Shown here piece by piece: positions 5,875-14,340 of a stretch of DNA of 45,625 nucleotides. The position numbers and the translations under genes were made by a program. The DNA lies in IMG/VR virus record IMGVR_UViG_3300031999_000047, positions 1-45,625 of that record; one strand, 5' to 3'. Position 1 is the stretch's first letter; every line of letters begins with the position of its first letter. The DNA is from a virus. The notes under the pieces were generated by a model. The model worked only from the letters and a program-made list of their open reading frames with translations. It was not told the DNA's origin and searched no databases.

Positions 5875-5914
5875 GCAATAGGCCGCGAGAGCGCGATTGT
5901 AAAGGAGGCGGACA

Positions 5915-6358
5915 ATGAACGTGTTTGGAATTTATAGGCGATTGTTCGCAAAGGACGACGGTATTCTCCACGAACTTTGGGACGATAAGCGCGCGGCTAT
6001 CACCCGTAAAGATGCATTGTCAAGCGAACAATCGCAATACCATTGGTATATGTGTGAGTTACAGGTACGGTCCGCCTCCAAACGTGCGGAGTCGCGGCCT
6101 ACAGTTCGCCCGAAGCGGGCCGTGCAACACATTACAAATGTCAAGGACTCAAAAGGGGCGATCATGTATCTGGGCGCACTCAACGGGACGGGCAAGAAAA
6201 GCAGGCAGGGCATAAGGCATGCACGGACGCACACCCGGGTCGATCACGACGTATGGCGCTCATACGAGGTCGAGAAGCAGCGCCTGCGCAGGCTGTCCAT
6301 ATCACCCGATGAGTACGAGTGCATGGTGCAAAAGATAGCGCGATCCCTTGGCGTTTGA
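5915..6358 (+). CDS. Last cassette ORF, probably fused to a phage gene (147 aa)
   Basis: ATG 5915 follows AAAGGAGGCGGACA. The first half (MNVFGIYRRLFAKDDGILHE onward) belongs to the cassette. A lone R''-like GTGCAAC box occurs at 6122-6128 with no matching R' downstream. From about residue 84 the sequence could be an original phage gene: ATG 6164 has AAAAGGGG in front and would encode a basic 64-residue protein ending RRLSISPDEYECMVQKIARS. The reading frame is continuous, so this looks like a fusion at the array's right border. No function is recognised for either part. Confidence 0.5.
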   Translation: MNVFGIYRRLFAKDDGILHELWDDKRAAITRKDALSSEQSQYHWYMCELQVRSASKRAESRPTVRPKRAVQHITNVKDSKGAIMYLGALNGTGKKSRQGIRHARTHTRVDHDVWRSYEVEKQRLRRLSISPDEYECMVQKIARSLGV

Positions 6359-6642
6359 ACAAGTCGGCAATACTTGCCGGGTTGTATCACGAATGATACA
6401 CTGATTTCATAAACGCTACTTAAGATTTAAGTTAATATGACATCACAGGAGGCCCGTGAACCGATTTTGAGCCTTTTGACCATGGGCAGGTTCGGTCGTA
6501 AATCATTGATCCTGGGGCATCTGGTGAGGTCTAGCAAGGTACTACCGGGGCAGGAATGTAAAGAGGTAGCCGAAGCTCGGTAGATTTTCGCAAAAATGAG
6601 AAATTACGAACCAGGTAGGAAAAAGGTAGCGATAACGCACCC
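6359..6642. other. Non-coding region before terS; candidate cos/terminase-binding site
   Basis: This 284-base gap just upstream of terS has no convincing ORF. It holds two small hairpins, CGGCAATACTTGCCG near 6365-6380 and TGTATC/GATACA around 6382-6399. It also has repeated (A/C)GGTA(G/C) motifs at 6537, 6564, 6578, 6613 and 6624, all on the same strand. In lambda-type phages the cos site and repeated terminase-binding elements lie directly upstream of the small terminase gene, so that is the inferred role. The cleavage position is not visible. Confidence 0.4.
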
Positions 6643-7221
6643 ATGAGTAGCAAAAACGCAACCATTCTCGAGAAGATCGACCCGGAGTCATGCCCGACGA
6701 AATCGCTCTCAATGCTGCTCGGGGTGACTACTCAGGCGATCGACAAGTGGCGGGAGGAGGGTTGCCCACACCAGGCGCCCCGCGGACGGCGACGGCAGTT
6801 TCATTTTTCGGTCCCTGGGGTCTGGTCATGGCACCGGGCCCGGCTCAAGGACTTGTATCAGGACCAGGCGGCCGACGCCAAACATGCGGAGGAGACGCAA
6901 CGACTTAAGAACCAGAATTCACTGCTCGAAGTGCGGATCCAGAAGGCGCGCGACGAGACGATCGACCGGCACACCGTGGAACAGGTTGCCAAAGAACAGG
7001 CGATCGCGCTGCGCACGTTCTGGACTGACGCATGGAAGCGAAACATCAACGCGCTTCTGACGGCCATGGGCTCGGCGCCGGAGAACGCCGGCAGAGTCTT
7101 GGACGTGGTTGACGGATTCGTCAAGGAAGCGCTCGAAGCGTTTGTTGAAGGATCACGCCCGATAACGCCGCACACAGAACTGGACGCGGGAGAGACAGGT
7201 GAGCCAATCAAAACCGAGTAG
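6643..7221 (+). CDS. terS: Terminase small subunit, Nu1-like
   Basis: The 192-residue product has an N-terminal winged helix-turn-helix (residues 18-60, LSMLLGVTTQAIDKWREEG then a basic wing) like lambda Nu1, which recognises cos DNA. A charged coiled-coil stretch (85-125) for oligomerisation follows. It would bind the packaging site and recruit the large subunit, whose gene overlaps its end by 23 bases. The position directly before terL and after a repeat-containing non-coding region fits. The start is ATG 6643, although the Shine-Dalgarno is weak (AAAAAGGTAG further upstream). Confidence 0.85.
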   Translation: MSSKNATILEKIDPESCPTKSLSMLLGVTTQAIDKWREEGCPHQAPRGRRRQFHFSVPGVWSWHRARLKDLYQDQAADAKHAEETQRLKNQNSLLEVRIQKARDETIDRHTVEQVAKEQAIALRTFWTDAWKRNINALLTAMGSAPENAGRVLDVVDGFVKEALEAFVEGSRPITPHTELDAGETGEPIKTE

Positions 7222-9166
7222 CTGGAAATTCGAGAAATCCGGATTCCCGGTCTACTCGAAGGACCATTCGGAATCGTTCAGGGTTCCCGATCGCCCGCGG
7301 ATATCCGAATGGGCGGAGCGTGACTTTCGGATGTCAAGCGCCTATGCGGTGCAGGGCCGCCTCAAGTTGTTCCCCTGGCAACGGGAACCGCTCGACGCGA
7401 TCGCCATCTACGACGAGGTATTTCTCGTCGGCCCCGTCCAGACCGGGAAATCCCTTCTTGCCGAGGTGATAGCCGCGTGGTTCATGGCGTTCGAGACGCT
7501 CAACATGATGTTCTGCTATGCCAAGAAGGAGACCATCGCCGATGTGTTCGACGAACGCATCAAGCCACTTATCAAAGGCATTCCGTGCATCCGGAAGTTC
7601 TGGGACGGCGACGATTCAAAACTCACAAAGCGTCGCCTGAAGCTCTCCCATATCACCATCCGTATCGCAAGCGCCAACGTGCGCAGCGACCTGGCATCCT
7701 ACAACGCCGGGTTCATTTACGGATCAGAATTGGCGAAATGGCAGAACAAGAATTTTGATCCGGTGAAGATGCTTTTCGGACGGCAGCAGGCATCCCGGAT
7801 GCTCGGGCGCAAGGTCAAGGCTGTCTTCGAGACAAGTCCTATCGAGGAGGGTGATAAATCATTCACCGAGACGCACCGATCGGGGGTCCTGTTTCTCACC
7901 CCGCATTACCCATGTCCACACTGCTTGGAATGGATCGAATATTCCGACGCGCAAATCAAGGAACTCCCGAACGCGGAAGGAAAGTACGATCACGACGCAA
8001 ACCGGATTCGCTTGGACAAGGCCGCGCGCTTTGAGTGTCCGAAATGTAAAGCGACCATCACGGAGACCGAACGGCTGGCGATCAACGATCGCGTTACCTG
8101 GTTGGCAAAAGGCGAATCCTACTCCGAGGGAATCATCCGGGGTCGGACGCGCGCCACCCGCGTTGTCTACAACTGGAACCGCCTCGTTGACACATCATAC
8201 TCATCCGCCGAATGCCTGGCCCGATACTTCGAGGCGCTGCATTCCCCGGACCCGAACGCCCTGGCGACCTACCAAAATGAGGACATGGCGCGGTGGATCC
8301 GCGTCTTCTCGCAGCGCGGGCAGGAATCGTGGCTCAAGAGCAAGACGCAGAAATACCTCCAATACGGCCCGGACGCCTACGTTCCCGACGCGGTGACGCT
8401 TCTTCTCTGCGGGGTTGACACCCAAGACGACGGTTTTTATTTCATCGTCCGCGGCTTTGGCAAGGGAATGGAATCATGGCTTGTCCGGTGCGAGTTCGTC
8501 GCGTGTGACATGAACATCGACATGAACGCAAACCCGGCCGAGGTATGGGCAACGCTTAACAAGGAAATCCATCGCTGGCCCTACCAGAAGAAATCTGGGC
8601 GCAAAGTCCAGATGCTTTTCGGGCTCATCGACCGCGGAGGACATCGCTCGAAAGACGTTGATTACATCGTATCCCATAGCGGGTTTTTCGGCGCATACAT
8701 CGGCAGCGCCAGCAAAGGCCAACTCATCGATCGAAAAGAATCAGGGATCTTTTTCGGCAACACGGAACAGCTTTCGCGCATCGTCAAGAAGCAGATGGAG
8801 ACGAGCCTCTGGCATCTGCCGGAGGACATTCAACCGGCGTACCTCGAACAGGTGCTCAACCAGTACGATGAGGAATACACGGACCCCCGCGGGAACAAGC
8901 GGAAGCGCTGGATCAGTGGGGATACCTCCGGGCAGCCGGACCATTTCCGAGACTGCGAGAATTACATTGTCGGGGCATCGCTGATTCTGAATCTTCAGGA
9001 GCAGCTTTTCGACGAGACGGTTGTCGCGGCATACGATCATGCGCAGGAACAGAAACCGGCGGTTGAGAATTCAGCGGACGCAAACCATGGGCGCGGAGCC
9101 CCGGAAATACAGAGCAACTACATGGGCGGAACCGTGAGAGACTTTCTCAAACAAGGAGGATGGTGA
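7199..9166 (+). CDS. terL: Terminase large subunit, GpA family
   Basis: The 655-residue product matches the lambda GpA type of packaging motor. It has a Walker A motif GPVQTGKS at 78-85, an N-terminal ATPase domain to about residue 240, CxxC pairs (YPCPHC and FECPKC) typical of this family's zinc-binding insertion, and a C-terminal nuclease region with the acidic motif LLLCGVDTQDDG. It cuts concatemers and drives DNA into the prohead. The start is GTG 7199 inside terS, suggesting translational coupling. The length is normal for GpA-family proteins. Confidence 0.95.
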   Translation: MSQSKPSSWKFEKSGFPVYSKDHSESFRVPDRPRISEWAERDFRMSSAYAVQGRLKLFPWQREPLDAIAIYDEVFLVGPVQTGKSLLAEVIAAWFMAFETLNMMFCYAKKETIADVFDERIKPLIKGIPCIRKFWDGDDSKLTKRRLKLSHITIRIASANVRSDLASYNAGFIYGSELAKWQNKNFDPVKMLFGRQQASRMLGRKVKAVFETSPIEEGDKSFTETHRSGVLFLTPHYPCPHCLEWIEYSDAQIKELPNAEGKYDHDANRIRLDKAARFECPKCKATITETERLAINDRVTWLAKGESYSEGIIRGRTRATRVVYNWNRLVDTSYSSAECLARYFEALHSPDPNALATYQNEDMARWIRVFSQRGQESWLKSKTQKYLQYGPDAYVPDAVTLLLCGVDTQDDGFYFIVRGFGKGMESWLVRCEFVACDMNIDMNANPAEVWATLNKEIHRWPYQKKSGRKVQMLFGLIDRGGHRSKDVDYIVSHSGFFGAYIGSASKGQLIDRKESGIFFGNTEQLSRIVKKQMETSLWHLPEDIQPAYLEQVLNQYDEEYTDPRGNKRKRWISGDTSGQPDHFRDCENYIVGASLILNLQEQLFDETVVAAYDHAQEQKPAVENSADANHGRGAPEIQSNYMGGTVRDFLKQGGW

Positions 9167-9474
9167 TGGAAAACGAGAAGACGCTTGGGCCAACTACCGG
9201 AATGCTTCCGCCTGGAGATCGAGAGGCGGCGAAACAGGCTTTCATCGATCTCACGTCGAAGCCGAAGCGCGGCCGGCCCGCGGGCTCGGTCGAATATTAC
9301 CGTGACCTGCGCATGGAAGGCGCTTGGCACCGCACCTTCATCAAGCAACTGAACGATATGCGGCGCGAGGGCTGGGCATACCGGGCGGTGTTCAATCTCG
9401 GACCCATCGAAGGGGTTATGGTGCTGTTCGAGAAAGTGAAAAAGAGTGACGACGATCCTATAATATCAATATGA
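9166..9474 (+). CDS. Small protein with AT-hook-like motif, unknown (102 aa)
   Basis: ATG 9166 overlaps the terL stop and has AAGGAGG at 9153-9159. The in-frame ATG at 9160 is too close to that site. A basic KPKRGRPAGS segment near residue 40 resembles an AT-hook, which binds the DNA minor groove. The second half (RDLRMEGAWHRTFIKQLNDM onward) looks like a small alpha/beta fold. The position between terminase and connector suggests a packaging accessory role, but no family is recognised. Confidence 0.7.
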   Translation: MENEKTLGPTTGMLPPGDREAAKQAFIDLTSKPKRGRPAGSVEYYRDLRMEGAWHRTFIKQLNDMRREGWAYRAVFNLGPIEGVMVLFEKVKKSDDDPIISI

Positions 9475-9575
9475 CATAGTCGAATTTATTTGCCAATTAA
9501 TTCGGCGATTGTTTCGTTTTCGCTCCAGCCGTATTATCTTTGTGCCAATCGCAGATTACCCGAAAGGGCTTTGCA

Positions 9576-9788
9576 TTGGCAATCGACTCCGCGTATCTAT
9601 CTGCCGTCGAGGCCGCTCTCGTTGCTAATATAGGGCGAGACGGCGCCATCTCCGTGAGCATCAACGGGCGGACAATCCAGTTCGCCTCACTCGAATCTCT
9701 CCAGAAGCACTACGACTGGGCGCAAGGCCAGGCGAACTCCACCGAGTACGGCGGCTCAATCCCTATTGCCTTCAGCGAGGCGACATAG
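9576..9788 (+). CDS. gpW-like head-tail connector
   Basis: The protein is 70 residues if translation starts at TTG 9576, which has GAAAGGG at 9562-9568. Another TTG at 9540 would add 12 residues without a ribosome-binding site. The pattern, a helix (LSAVEAALVANIG), a short two-strand segment (ISVSINGRTIQFAS) and a second helix (LESLQKHYDWAQGQ), is that of lambda gpW (68 aa). gpW sits under the portal and is needed to attach tails. The place between terL and portal is exactly that of W in lambda. Confidence 0.72.
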   Translation: MAIDSAYLSAVEAALVANIGRDGAISVSINGRTIQFASLESLQKHYDWAQGQANSTEYGGSIPIAFSEAT

Positions 9789-9792
9789 GGAA

Positions 9793-11406
9793 ATGAGCCG
9801 ACCTACCTTCTTTCAACAGGTCAAGTTTCTGATGTCCGATATTCGGGCGATGCACCGGGGATTGCCCGCGCATCAATACCAGGTCGAGAACATCGAGTCT
9901 TTCCTCGGGGATCTCCGAAAACTCTACAAGTTCGCGCATCATGAAGCAGCCGACACGAGCCGGATCTCCGCCGATTGGTCCACGCACTACGATACGCCAT
10001 ACTGGAACGTCCGGGCGAACTGGCGCACCATCGTTGCCCGCAGTATCTCCCAGGTCGATAACGATCCCCACGCCAAAGGGATCATGAATACGCTGCTCAA
10101 CAACGTGATCCGCGGCGGGATGAAGCCAATGCCGCGCGTCAAGATGTACAACGGCCAGCCGGTCACGGGACTCAATACGCTCCTATCCCGGCTATGGGAA
10201 CGATATCACGACGAATGGGACGCCACGGGGAAGCGCTCGTTCTCCGAAGCCCAGCGGATGATCTTCGCCGAGATTGTCAAGAGTGGAACCGTCCTGACGA
10301 ACAAGGTGGCGGCGCCCGCCGGCCATCTTCTTCCGGTGACCACGCAGGTAATCAATTGCTTGCGCCTCGATGACGGATACGACATTGGCGCGCCGACAGT
10401 CTGGTCGAATCCCGCGGTGAAACAAACGCTTTTCGGCATTTCCTTTGACGAGAACGGCCGCCCCGTAGAGTACCGCATCAAGGGCGTTGATAGGGCGATA
10501 AGCTGGCGGTACATGAAACACCACTACCAAAGCGACCAGGCCGAGGAGTACCTCGGTCTTCCGTGGTTTACAAGTGCGCTTCGGTATCTCTGGGCGATTC
10601 AGCATCTCATCGAGGATAAACTGATTTCCAGCAGATTGCAGGCAATGATCGGGCTTTTTGTTCCGAACAGCATCGCCGCGGGACTTATCAAGAAGCAACT
10701 CAATTCAAATAGCCAGATTACGATGGAACCCGGCAAGATCTACTATGGCGACAAGGGCGACAAGCCCGAGATCGTGCAGGCGGACGACTCGATCCAGGCC
10801 GTTCTCCAACCTCTACAGAAGCTCATACTTCACACAATCGGAATGACGTTCGGCGTGTCGTATATGACGTTCACCCGCGACGTTGACGCCATATCTTTCG
10901 CATCGGGAAAGATCAACAAGAACGAGGACCAGAAGGCGTTTCGCGGGATGCAAGGATGGTTCGCGCGGGAGGTGTGCGATACCGAGTGGCATGAGTTCGT
11001 TTACAGATGCTTCGCGGCGAATCTCATACCGGGATATTCGCTCACCGACTATCTCGCCGACCCTCGATACTACGACCGTGTACAATGGTCCTCTCCCGGT
11101 TTCGACTTCATCGACCCCGCGCGCGAAGTGCAGGCGATCTCCCAACTCTACGGCAACAAGATGATGACGCTGCATGAGTTCTATTCCGAGCAGGGCCAGA
11201 ACTGGAAAGACCAGATCGACCAATTGGAGGACGAAGCCGGCTACATCTTGTCAAAGAAGAATATCATCGAGATGCAGCAAAGGGGACTTACTACAAATGC
11301 GAACGGACAAGTTCCAGGACCGAAACCGACAGCCGGAGATCAACCGCAGCCAAGCGGAAACAATTCGGGAAATAGTGACGGTAGCGGTGACGGTTCTGTC
11401 GAGTAA
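9793..11406 (+). CDS. Portal protein, lambda family
   Basis: The 537-residue product belongs to the lambda gpB-type portal family by its N-terminal region: NWRTIVARSISQVDNDPHAK followed by IMNTLLNNVIRGGMK. The length and position after terminase and the gpW-like gene are also typical. It forms the dodecameric ring at one head vertex through which DNA passes. The C-terminal 40 residues are Gly/Asn/Ser-rich and probably flexible. ATG 9793 is chosen over TTG 9766, which would overlap the previous gene. Its ribosome-binding site is weak (ATAGGGAA), perhaps compensated by coupling to the upstream stop four bases earlier. Confidence 0.92.
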   Translation: MSRPTFFQQVKFLMSDIRAMHRGLPAHQYQVENIESFLGDLRKLYKFAHHEAADTSRISADWSTHYDTPYWNVRANWRTIVARSISQVDNDPHAKGIMNTLLNNVIRGGMKPMPRVKMYNGQPVTGLNTLLSRLWERYHDEWDATGKRSFSEAQRMIFAEIVKSGTVLTNKVAAPAGHLLPVTTQVINCLRLDDGYDIGAPTVWSNPAVKQTLFGISFDENGRPVEYRIKGVDRAISWRYMKHHYQSDQAEEYLGLPWFTSALRYLWAIQHLIEDKLISSRLQAMIGLFVPNSIAAGLIKKQLNSNSQITMEPGKIYYGDKGDKPEIVQADDSIQAVLQPLQKLILHTIGMTFGVSYMTFTRDVDAISFASGKINKNEDQKAFRGMQGWFAREVCDTEWHEFVYRCFAANLIPGYSLTDYLADPRYYDRVQWSSPGFDFIDPAREVQAISQLYGNKMMTLHEFYSEQGQNWKDQIDQLEDEAGYILSKKNIIEMQQRGLTTNANGQVPGPKPTAGDQPQPSGNNSGNSDGSGDGSVE

Positions 11407-11462
11407 CAACCTCGCCCGACCGAAGACAATTCGGTTGAGCATCGAATCAGAGGAGGATGAAG

Positions 11463-13703
11463 ATGCCGGTATCAAAGACAAAGTTCAGAGCCTCCGTCGC
11501 AAGGGGAATTGACAAAGCGTCTTTGACCGCGGAGAACAAGGCCGCACATATCCTCGCGGGGTTCTCAGTGATCTCTATCGGCGAAGCCATAGGCCATGAC
11601 ATGGAGATTGACGATACCACGCTCAACCAAGTTGTGGAGCATGGGAACAAATCCAAGAACGGCGTGAAAAGCCGCTTTGGTCATCCCGATATGTCAAGCG
11701 ACGCGCTCGGGACATACCTCGGTCGGGCAAAGAACTTTCGTAAAGACGGCGATCGCGTTCGTGCCGATCTTCATCTTGACGAAAGCTCATTCGATACTCC
11801 GAACGGAGACCTCGGCGGATACGTAAGCCAACTGGCCGAAAGCGACCCTGATGCTTTCGGAGTATCGATAGTGTTCAAGGGCAAGACCGAGCAACGACTC
11901 AATGAAGATGGAACCAGGCAACGCGACGAGGCAGGCAACGCGCTTCTCCCGCTTGCTCGCGTCGAATATCTGTACGCTGTGGACGCCGTTGACGACCCGG
12001 CTACCGGGGACGGAATGTTCTCGCAGTCCGTCGGGCTCTCGGCCTCCGTAAGTTCACAGCTTGACAGGTTTCTTGACGATGAGGAATCGGTTGAGCATGG
12101 AGTTGCCTATCTGAAACGCTTTGCAGGAAACCGCGAACTGTCCGTAGATGATCCGCGCATGGGGAAGTTATGCGCCATCATGGACGCATTTCGATCACAA
12201 TTCAAGCAGGAGGAAACCGCCATGCCCGCAGAGAAACCGGAAGTCGCCGCTGTGGCAACCCAGACCCCCGCGACGGAACAGATTGACAAGAGCGCGTTGC
12301 GCAAGGCCGAACGCGCCCGCATCGACACGATCCGCAAGCTCGGCGCCCGCATGGGCATCGAGGGAAAAGTCATCGAGGACGCGGTTGACGGAGATCTCAG
12401 CATCGAGGAAGTCGCCAGCAAGTTCTCCCGGATCGAGACTTCATCGTTGATTCCGGTCGCCCCCGGCGCCGAGCATCCCACGGTGCAGGTTGCGAAGGAC
12501 GAGACGGACAAGTTTCGCGCCGGCCACGTCAACGCCTTCGCCGTGCGCACCGGGATGGATTCGAGCAACGAAGCGATCACCGCGAACCGCAAGAGTGAGT
12601 TCCGCGGCGCCACACTTCTCTCGCTCGCGCGTGAGTGCCTGTCCCGCGCCGGTCTTCAGGGTATCGTCCGCATGCCCGCCGAGGATGTGTATGCGGCGAT
12701 CATTCGCCAGACCCGGTTCGGCGGCGGCATGTCGCAGCAAACCGACGATTTCACCAACATCCTCGGCGCGACGCTCAACAAGTCGCTCGTGCGCGGATGG
12801 GATGCGGCGCCGGTGACGTACCCGAGATGGTGCGCGCAGGGTTCGCTGTCCGATTTCAAGACGGCCGACCTCGCCAAGCTGTCGGATTTCTCCGATGTCG
12901 AGGAGATTCCCGAGGGGCAGTCCCCGAAGGAAGGCACCTTCAGCGATACGAAGGAAACGGCAAAGCTCTCGACGTGGGGAAAGTTCTTCACCCTCACTCG
13001 GCAGGCGCTCATCAACGACGACCTGAATGCGTTCACGCGCATCCCGGCCAGCATGACCGGCAGCCTCCGCCGCAAGATGAACAAGCTCGCCTACGGCATG
13101 CTGTTCAACGGCAATGGAGTCAATGCGAATTTTGCCGGACCCACGATGCTGGAAGATTCGGTGGCGCTGTTCAATCTGGCGTCCCACGCGAACGTGGGAA
13201 CCGCCGGCGCGATCAGCAAGACCACTCTGGACGAGGCGTTCGTCGCGTTTGCCAATCAGACGCTCCCGTCGCCCGATGGCGGCCGGTCCGCTGCGATCCG
13301 AACGAACATCCGGCCCCGGTACATGCTATGTGGCAACCGCAACGAGATGCTCGCCGCGCAGACGTTCTCCTCGGCGCTTCTGGCGATCACCGCCGACGCC
13401 GTCACCGCGGGCACCGATCTCGTCAACATCTACGGGCCGGGCCGCCCGCGGAATCTGGACATCATCGTGGATGCGGAGATCGACAATCTGAGCGCGACGA
13501 AGACCGCGCCGTGGTGGTTGGCGGCCGATCCCGTGCAGCTCGGGACCATCACCCTCTATACCCTCAACGGAGCGAGCGCGCCTTACACGGCGTCCGCGCC
13601 TTCGGAGATCGGCGAGGCGGATGGCATGAAGTGGTATGTCCGGCATGACTTCGTTTTCGCAGCGGAGGACTTCCGGGGTCTGTTCGTCAACCAGGGAGCA
13701 TAA
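11463..13703 (+). CDS. Prohead protease / scaffold / major capsid protein fusion
   Basis: The 746-residue product joins three parts. Residues 1-190 resemble a prohead serine protease (GHPDMSSDALG with candidate His74, and SDPDAFGVSIVF with candidate Ser135). Residues 250-330 are charged and helical, like a scaffold (delta) domain. Residues 350-746 look like an HK97-fold major capsid protein. Such fusions self-process during assembly. ATG 11463 is used because AGGAGG (11451-11456) directly abuts the alternative ATG 11457. An internal ATG at codon 254 has its own perfect Shine-Dalgarno, so a separate scaffold-capsid product is likely. Confidence 0.85.
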   Translation: MPVSKTKFRASVARGIDKASLTAENKAAHILAGFSVISIGEAIGHDMEIDDTTLNQVVEHGNKSKNGVKSRFGHPDMSSDALGTYLGRAKNFRKDGDRVRADLHLDESSFDTPNGDLGGYVSQLAESDPDAFGVSIVFKGKTEQRLNEDGTRQRDEAGNALLPLARVEYLYAVDAVDDPATGDGMFSQSVGLSASVSSQLDRFLDDEESVEHGVAYLKRFAGNRELSVDDPRMGKLCAIMDAFRSQFKQEETAMPAEKPEVAAVATQTPATEQIDKSALRKAERARIDTIRKLGARMGIEGKVIEDAVDGDLSIEEVASKFSRIETSSLIPVAPGAEHPTVQVAKDETDKFRAGHVNAFAVRTGMDSSNEAITANRKSEFRGATLLSLARECLSRAGLQGIVRMPAEDVYAAIIRQTRFGGGMSQQTDDFTNILGATLNKSLVRGWDAAPVTYPRWCAQGSLSDFKTADLAKLSDFSDVEEIPEGQSPKEGTFSDTKETAKLSTWGKFFTLTRQALINDDLNAFTRIPASMTGSLRRKMNKLAYGMLFNGNGVNANFAGPTMLEDSVALFNLASHANVGTAGAISKTTLDEAFVAFANQTLPSPDGGRSAAIRTNIRPRYMLCGNRNEMLAAQTFSSALLAITADAVTAGTDLVNIYGPGRPRNLDIIVDAEIDNLSATKTAPWWLAADPVQLGTITLYTLNGASAPYTASAPSEIGEADGMKWYVRHDFVFAAEDFRGLFVNQGA
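12208..12224 (+). promoter_or_regulatory. Internal ribosome-binding site and start for scaffold-capsid product
   Basis: AGGAGG at 12208-12213 lies eight bases before an in-frame ATG (12222-12224) within the protease-capsid gene. Translation here would give a 493-residue protein (starting MPAEKPEVAAVATQ) holding scaffold and capsid domains but no protease, much as lambda Nu3 is nested in gene C. It would explain how capsid subunits outnumber protease. Confidence 0.65.
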
Positions 13704-13718
13704 GCGCCTGGAGAACGC

Positions 13719-13746
13719 GCGGGGCGCGTGGAATATCGCGCCCCGC
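13719..13746 (+). terminator. Strong hairpin after the capsid gene
   Basis: A perfect 10-bp GC-rich stem (GCGGGGCGCG at 13719-13728 with CGCGCCCCGC at 13737-13746) has an 8-base loop and lies 16 bases after the capsid stop. The downstream run is only ATTTCG, so it may be a weak terminator or an RNA-stabilising hairpin. Confidence 0.55.
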
Positions 13747-13800
13747 ATTTCGATGCTTGTCACGCTCATTCTCACCACGACAACCGAAAGAGAGGCTATT

Positions 13801-14271
13801 ATGGCTCGGGAAGGAATCGAAATTCAGGTTCTTGAGGAAGCGGTCCAGGTCAACTACACGAATAACACGGCCGCGGCTATGGCCGTCGGCGAGATCATCG
13901 GCATTGCCACGACCACCGGCAAGCGTATCGCGGGCATGGTGCTCGCAACCATCGCCGGTGCGGCAACCGGCGCGGTGCTCATCTACGGGCGCGTAAACGT
14001 CAAGAAGACGACCTCGCGCGCGTTCGCGCAGGGCGCGGATGTCTATTGGGACGCCAGCGCGAACCAGGCCGACACAAAGGCGATTGCTTCGCAGCATGGC
14101 GACTTCTGCGTCGGTATGTGCACAAAGGCAGCGGCGGCGGCCGACGGGTTCGTTGAGGTGGATTTGAACCGCGGCACGACCACCAGTATGCCGTCGTCGT
14201 CCAGTTCGAGCAGCAGCTCAAGCAGTTCGTCGAGCAGCAGCTCGTCCAGCAGTTCCAGTTCGTCGAGCTGA
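13801..14271 (+). CDS. Capsid decoration (DUF2190-like) protein with 25-serine tail, copy 1
   Basis: The 156-residue product has a small beta-rich domain (1-125) of the DUF2190 type found next to phage capsid genes and thought to cement the shell (motifs VGEIIGIATTTGKR, QGADVYWDASANQAD). It ends in PS followed by 24 more serines. The serine codons are mixed (TCG, TCC, AGT, AGC, TCA), so the run is kept at protein level and is not a simple DNA slippage tract. GAGAGG at about 13789 serves ATG 13801. The adjacent paralogue at 14341 has an even longer tail. The exposed tail is a candidate for O-glycosylation. Confidence 0.8.
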   Translation: MAREGIEIQVLEEAVQVNYTNNTAAAMAVGEIIGIATTTGKRIAGMVLATIAGAATGAVLIYGRVNVKKTTSRAFAQGADVYWDASANQADTKAIASQHGDFCVGMCTKAAAAADGFVEVDLNRGTTTSMPSSSSSSSSSSSSSSSSSSSSSSSSS

Positions 14272-14289
14272 ACGTAAGCGATCACTGAC

Positions 14290-14317
14290 GGGCGCGAGGG
14301 GACGCGCCCTTTTCTTT
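14290..14317 (+). terminator. Rho-independent terminator between the two decoration genes
   Basis: A perfect 7-bp stem GGGCGCG (14290-14296) / CGCGCCC (14303-14309) with loop AGGGGA is followed by TTTTCTTT. It would reduce expression of copy 2 and downstream genes relative to capsid and decoration copy 1, unless late transcription is antiterminated. Confidence 0.85.
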
Positions 14318-14340
14318 CACATTGACGTAGGAGATGCCCC

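Larger units (their letters stand above)
1..6128 (+). mobile_element. Gene-cassette array with attC-like sites (right-hand part)
   Basis: This stretch is built of consecutive modules. Each has a leader of about 40-50 bases with a Shine-Dalgarno, one plus-strand ORF, and an imperfect hairpin site that overlaps the ORF end and finishes at an AACGTT-type core. Twelve such sites lie here and two more at the far end of the window, which joins this end if the genome is circular. The design (one ORF per module, common orientation, hairpin recombination site, GTT core) matches integron cassette arrays. No integron integrase was found anywhere in the window, so it resembles a cluster of attC sites lacking IntI, carried by a phage. 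The right boundary is taken as a lone R''-like box at 6122-6128. Confidence 0.75.

Noticed and set aside
6482-6583. Short ORF (33 codons) before terS, with AGGAGG about 35 bases upstream
   Set aside because: The Shine-Dalgarno is too far away and the frame covers the repeated GGTAG motifs; more likely a packaging site.
12441-13648. Long ORFs in other frames of the capsid gene (minus 12441-13187, plus 12635-13648)
   Set aside because: They are GC-rich shadow frames of the capsid-coding sequence with Arg/Gly/His-rich products and no ribosome-binding sites.
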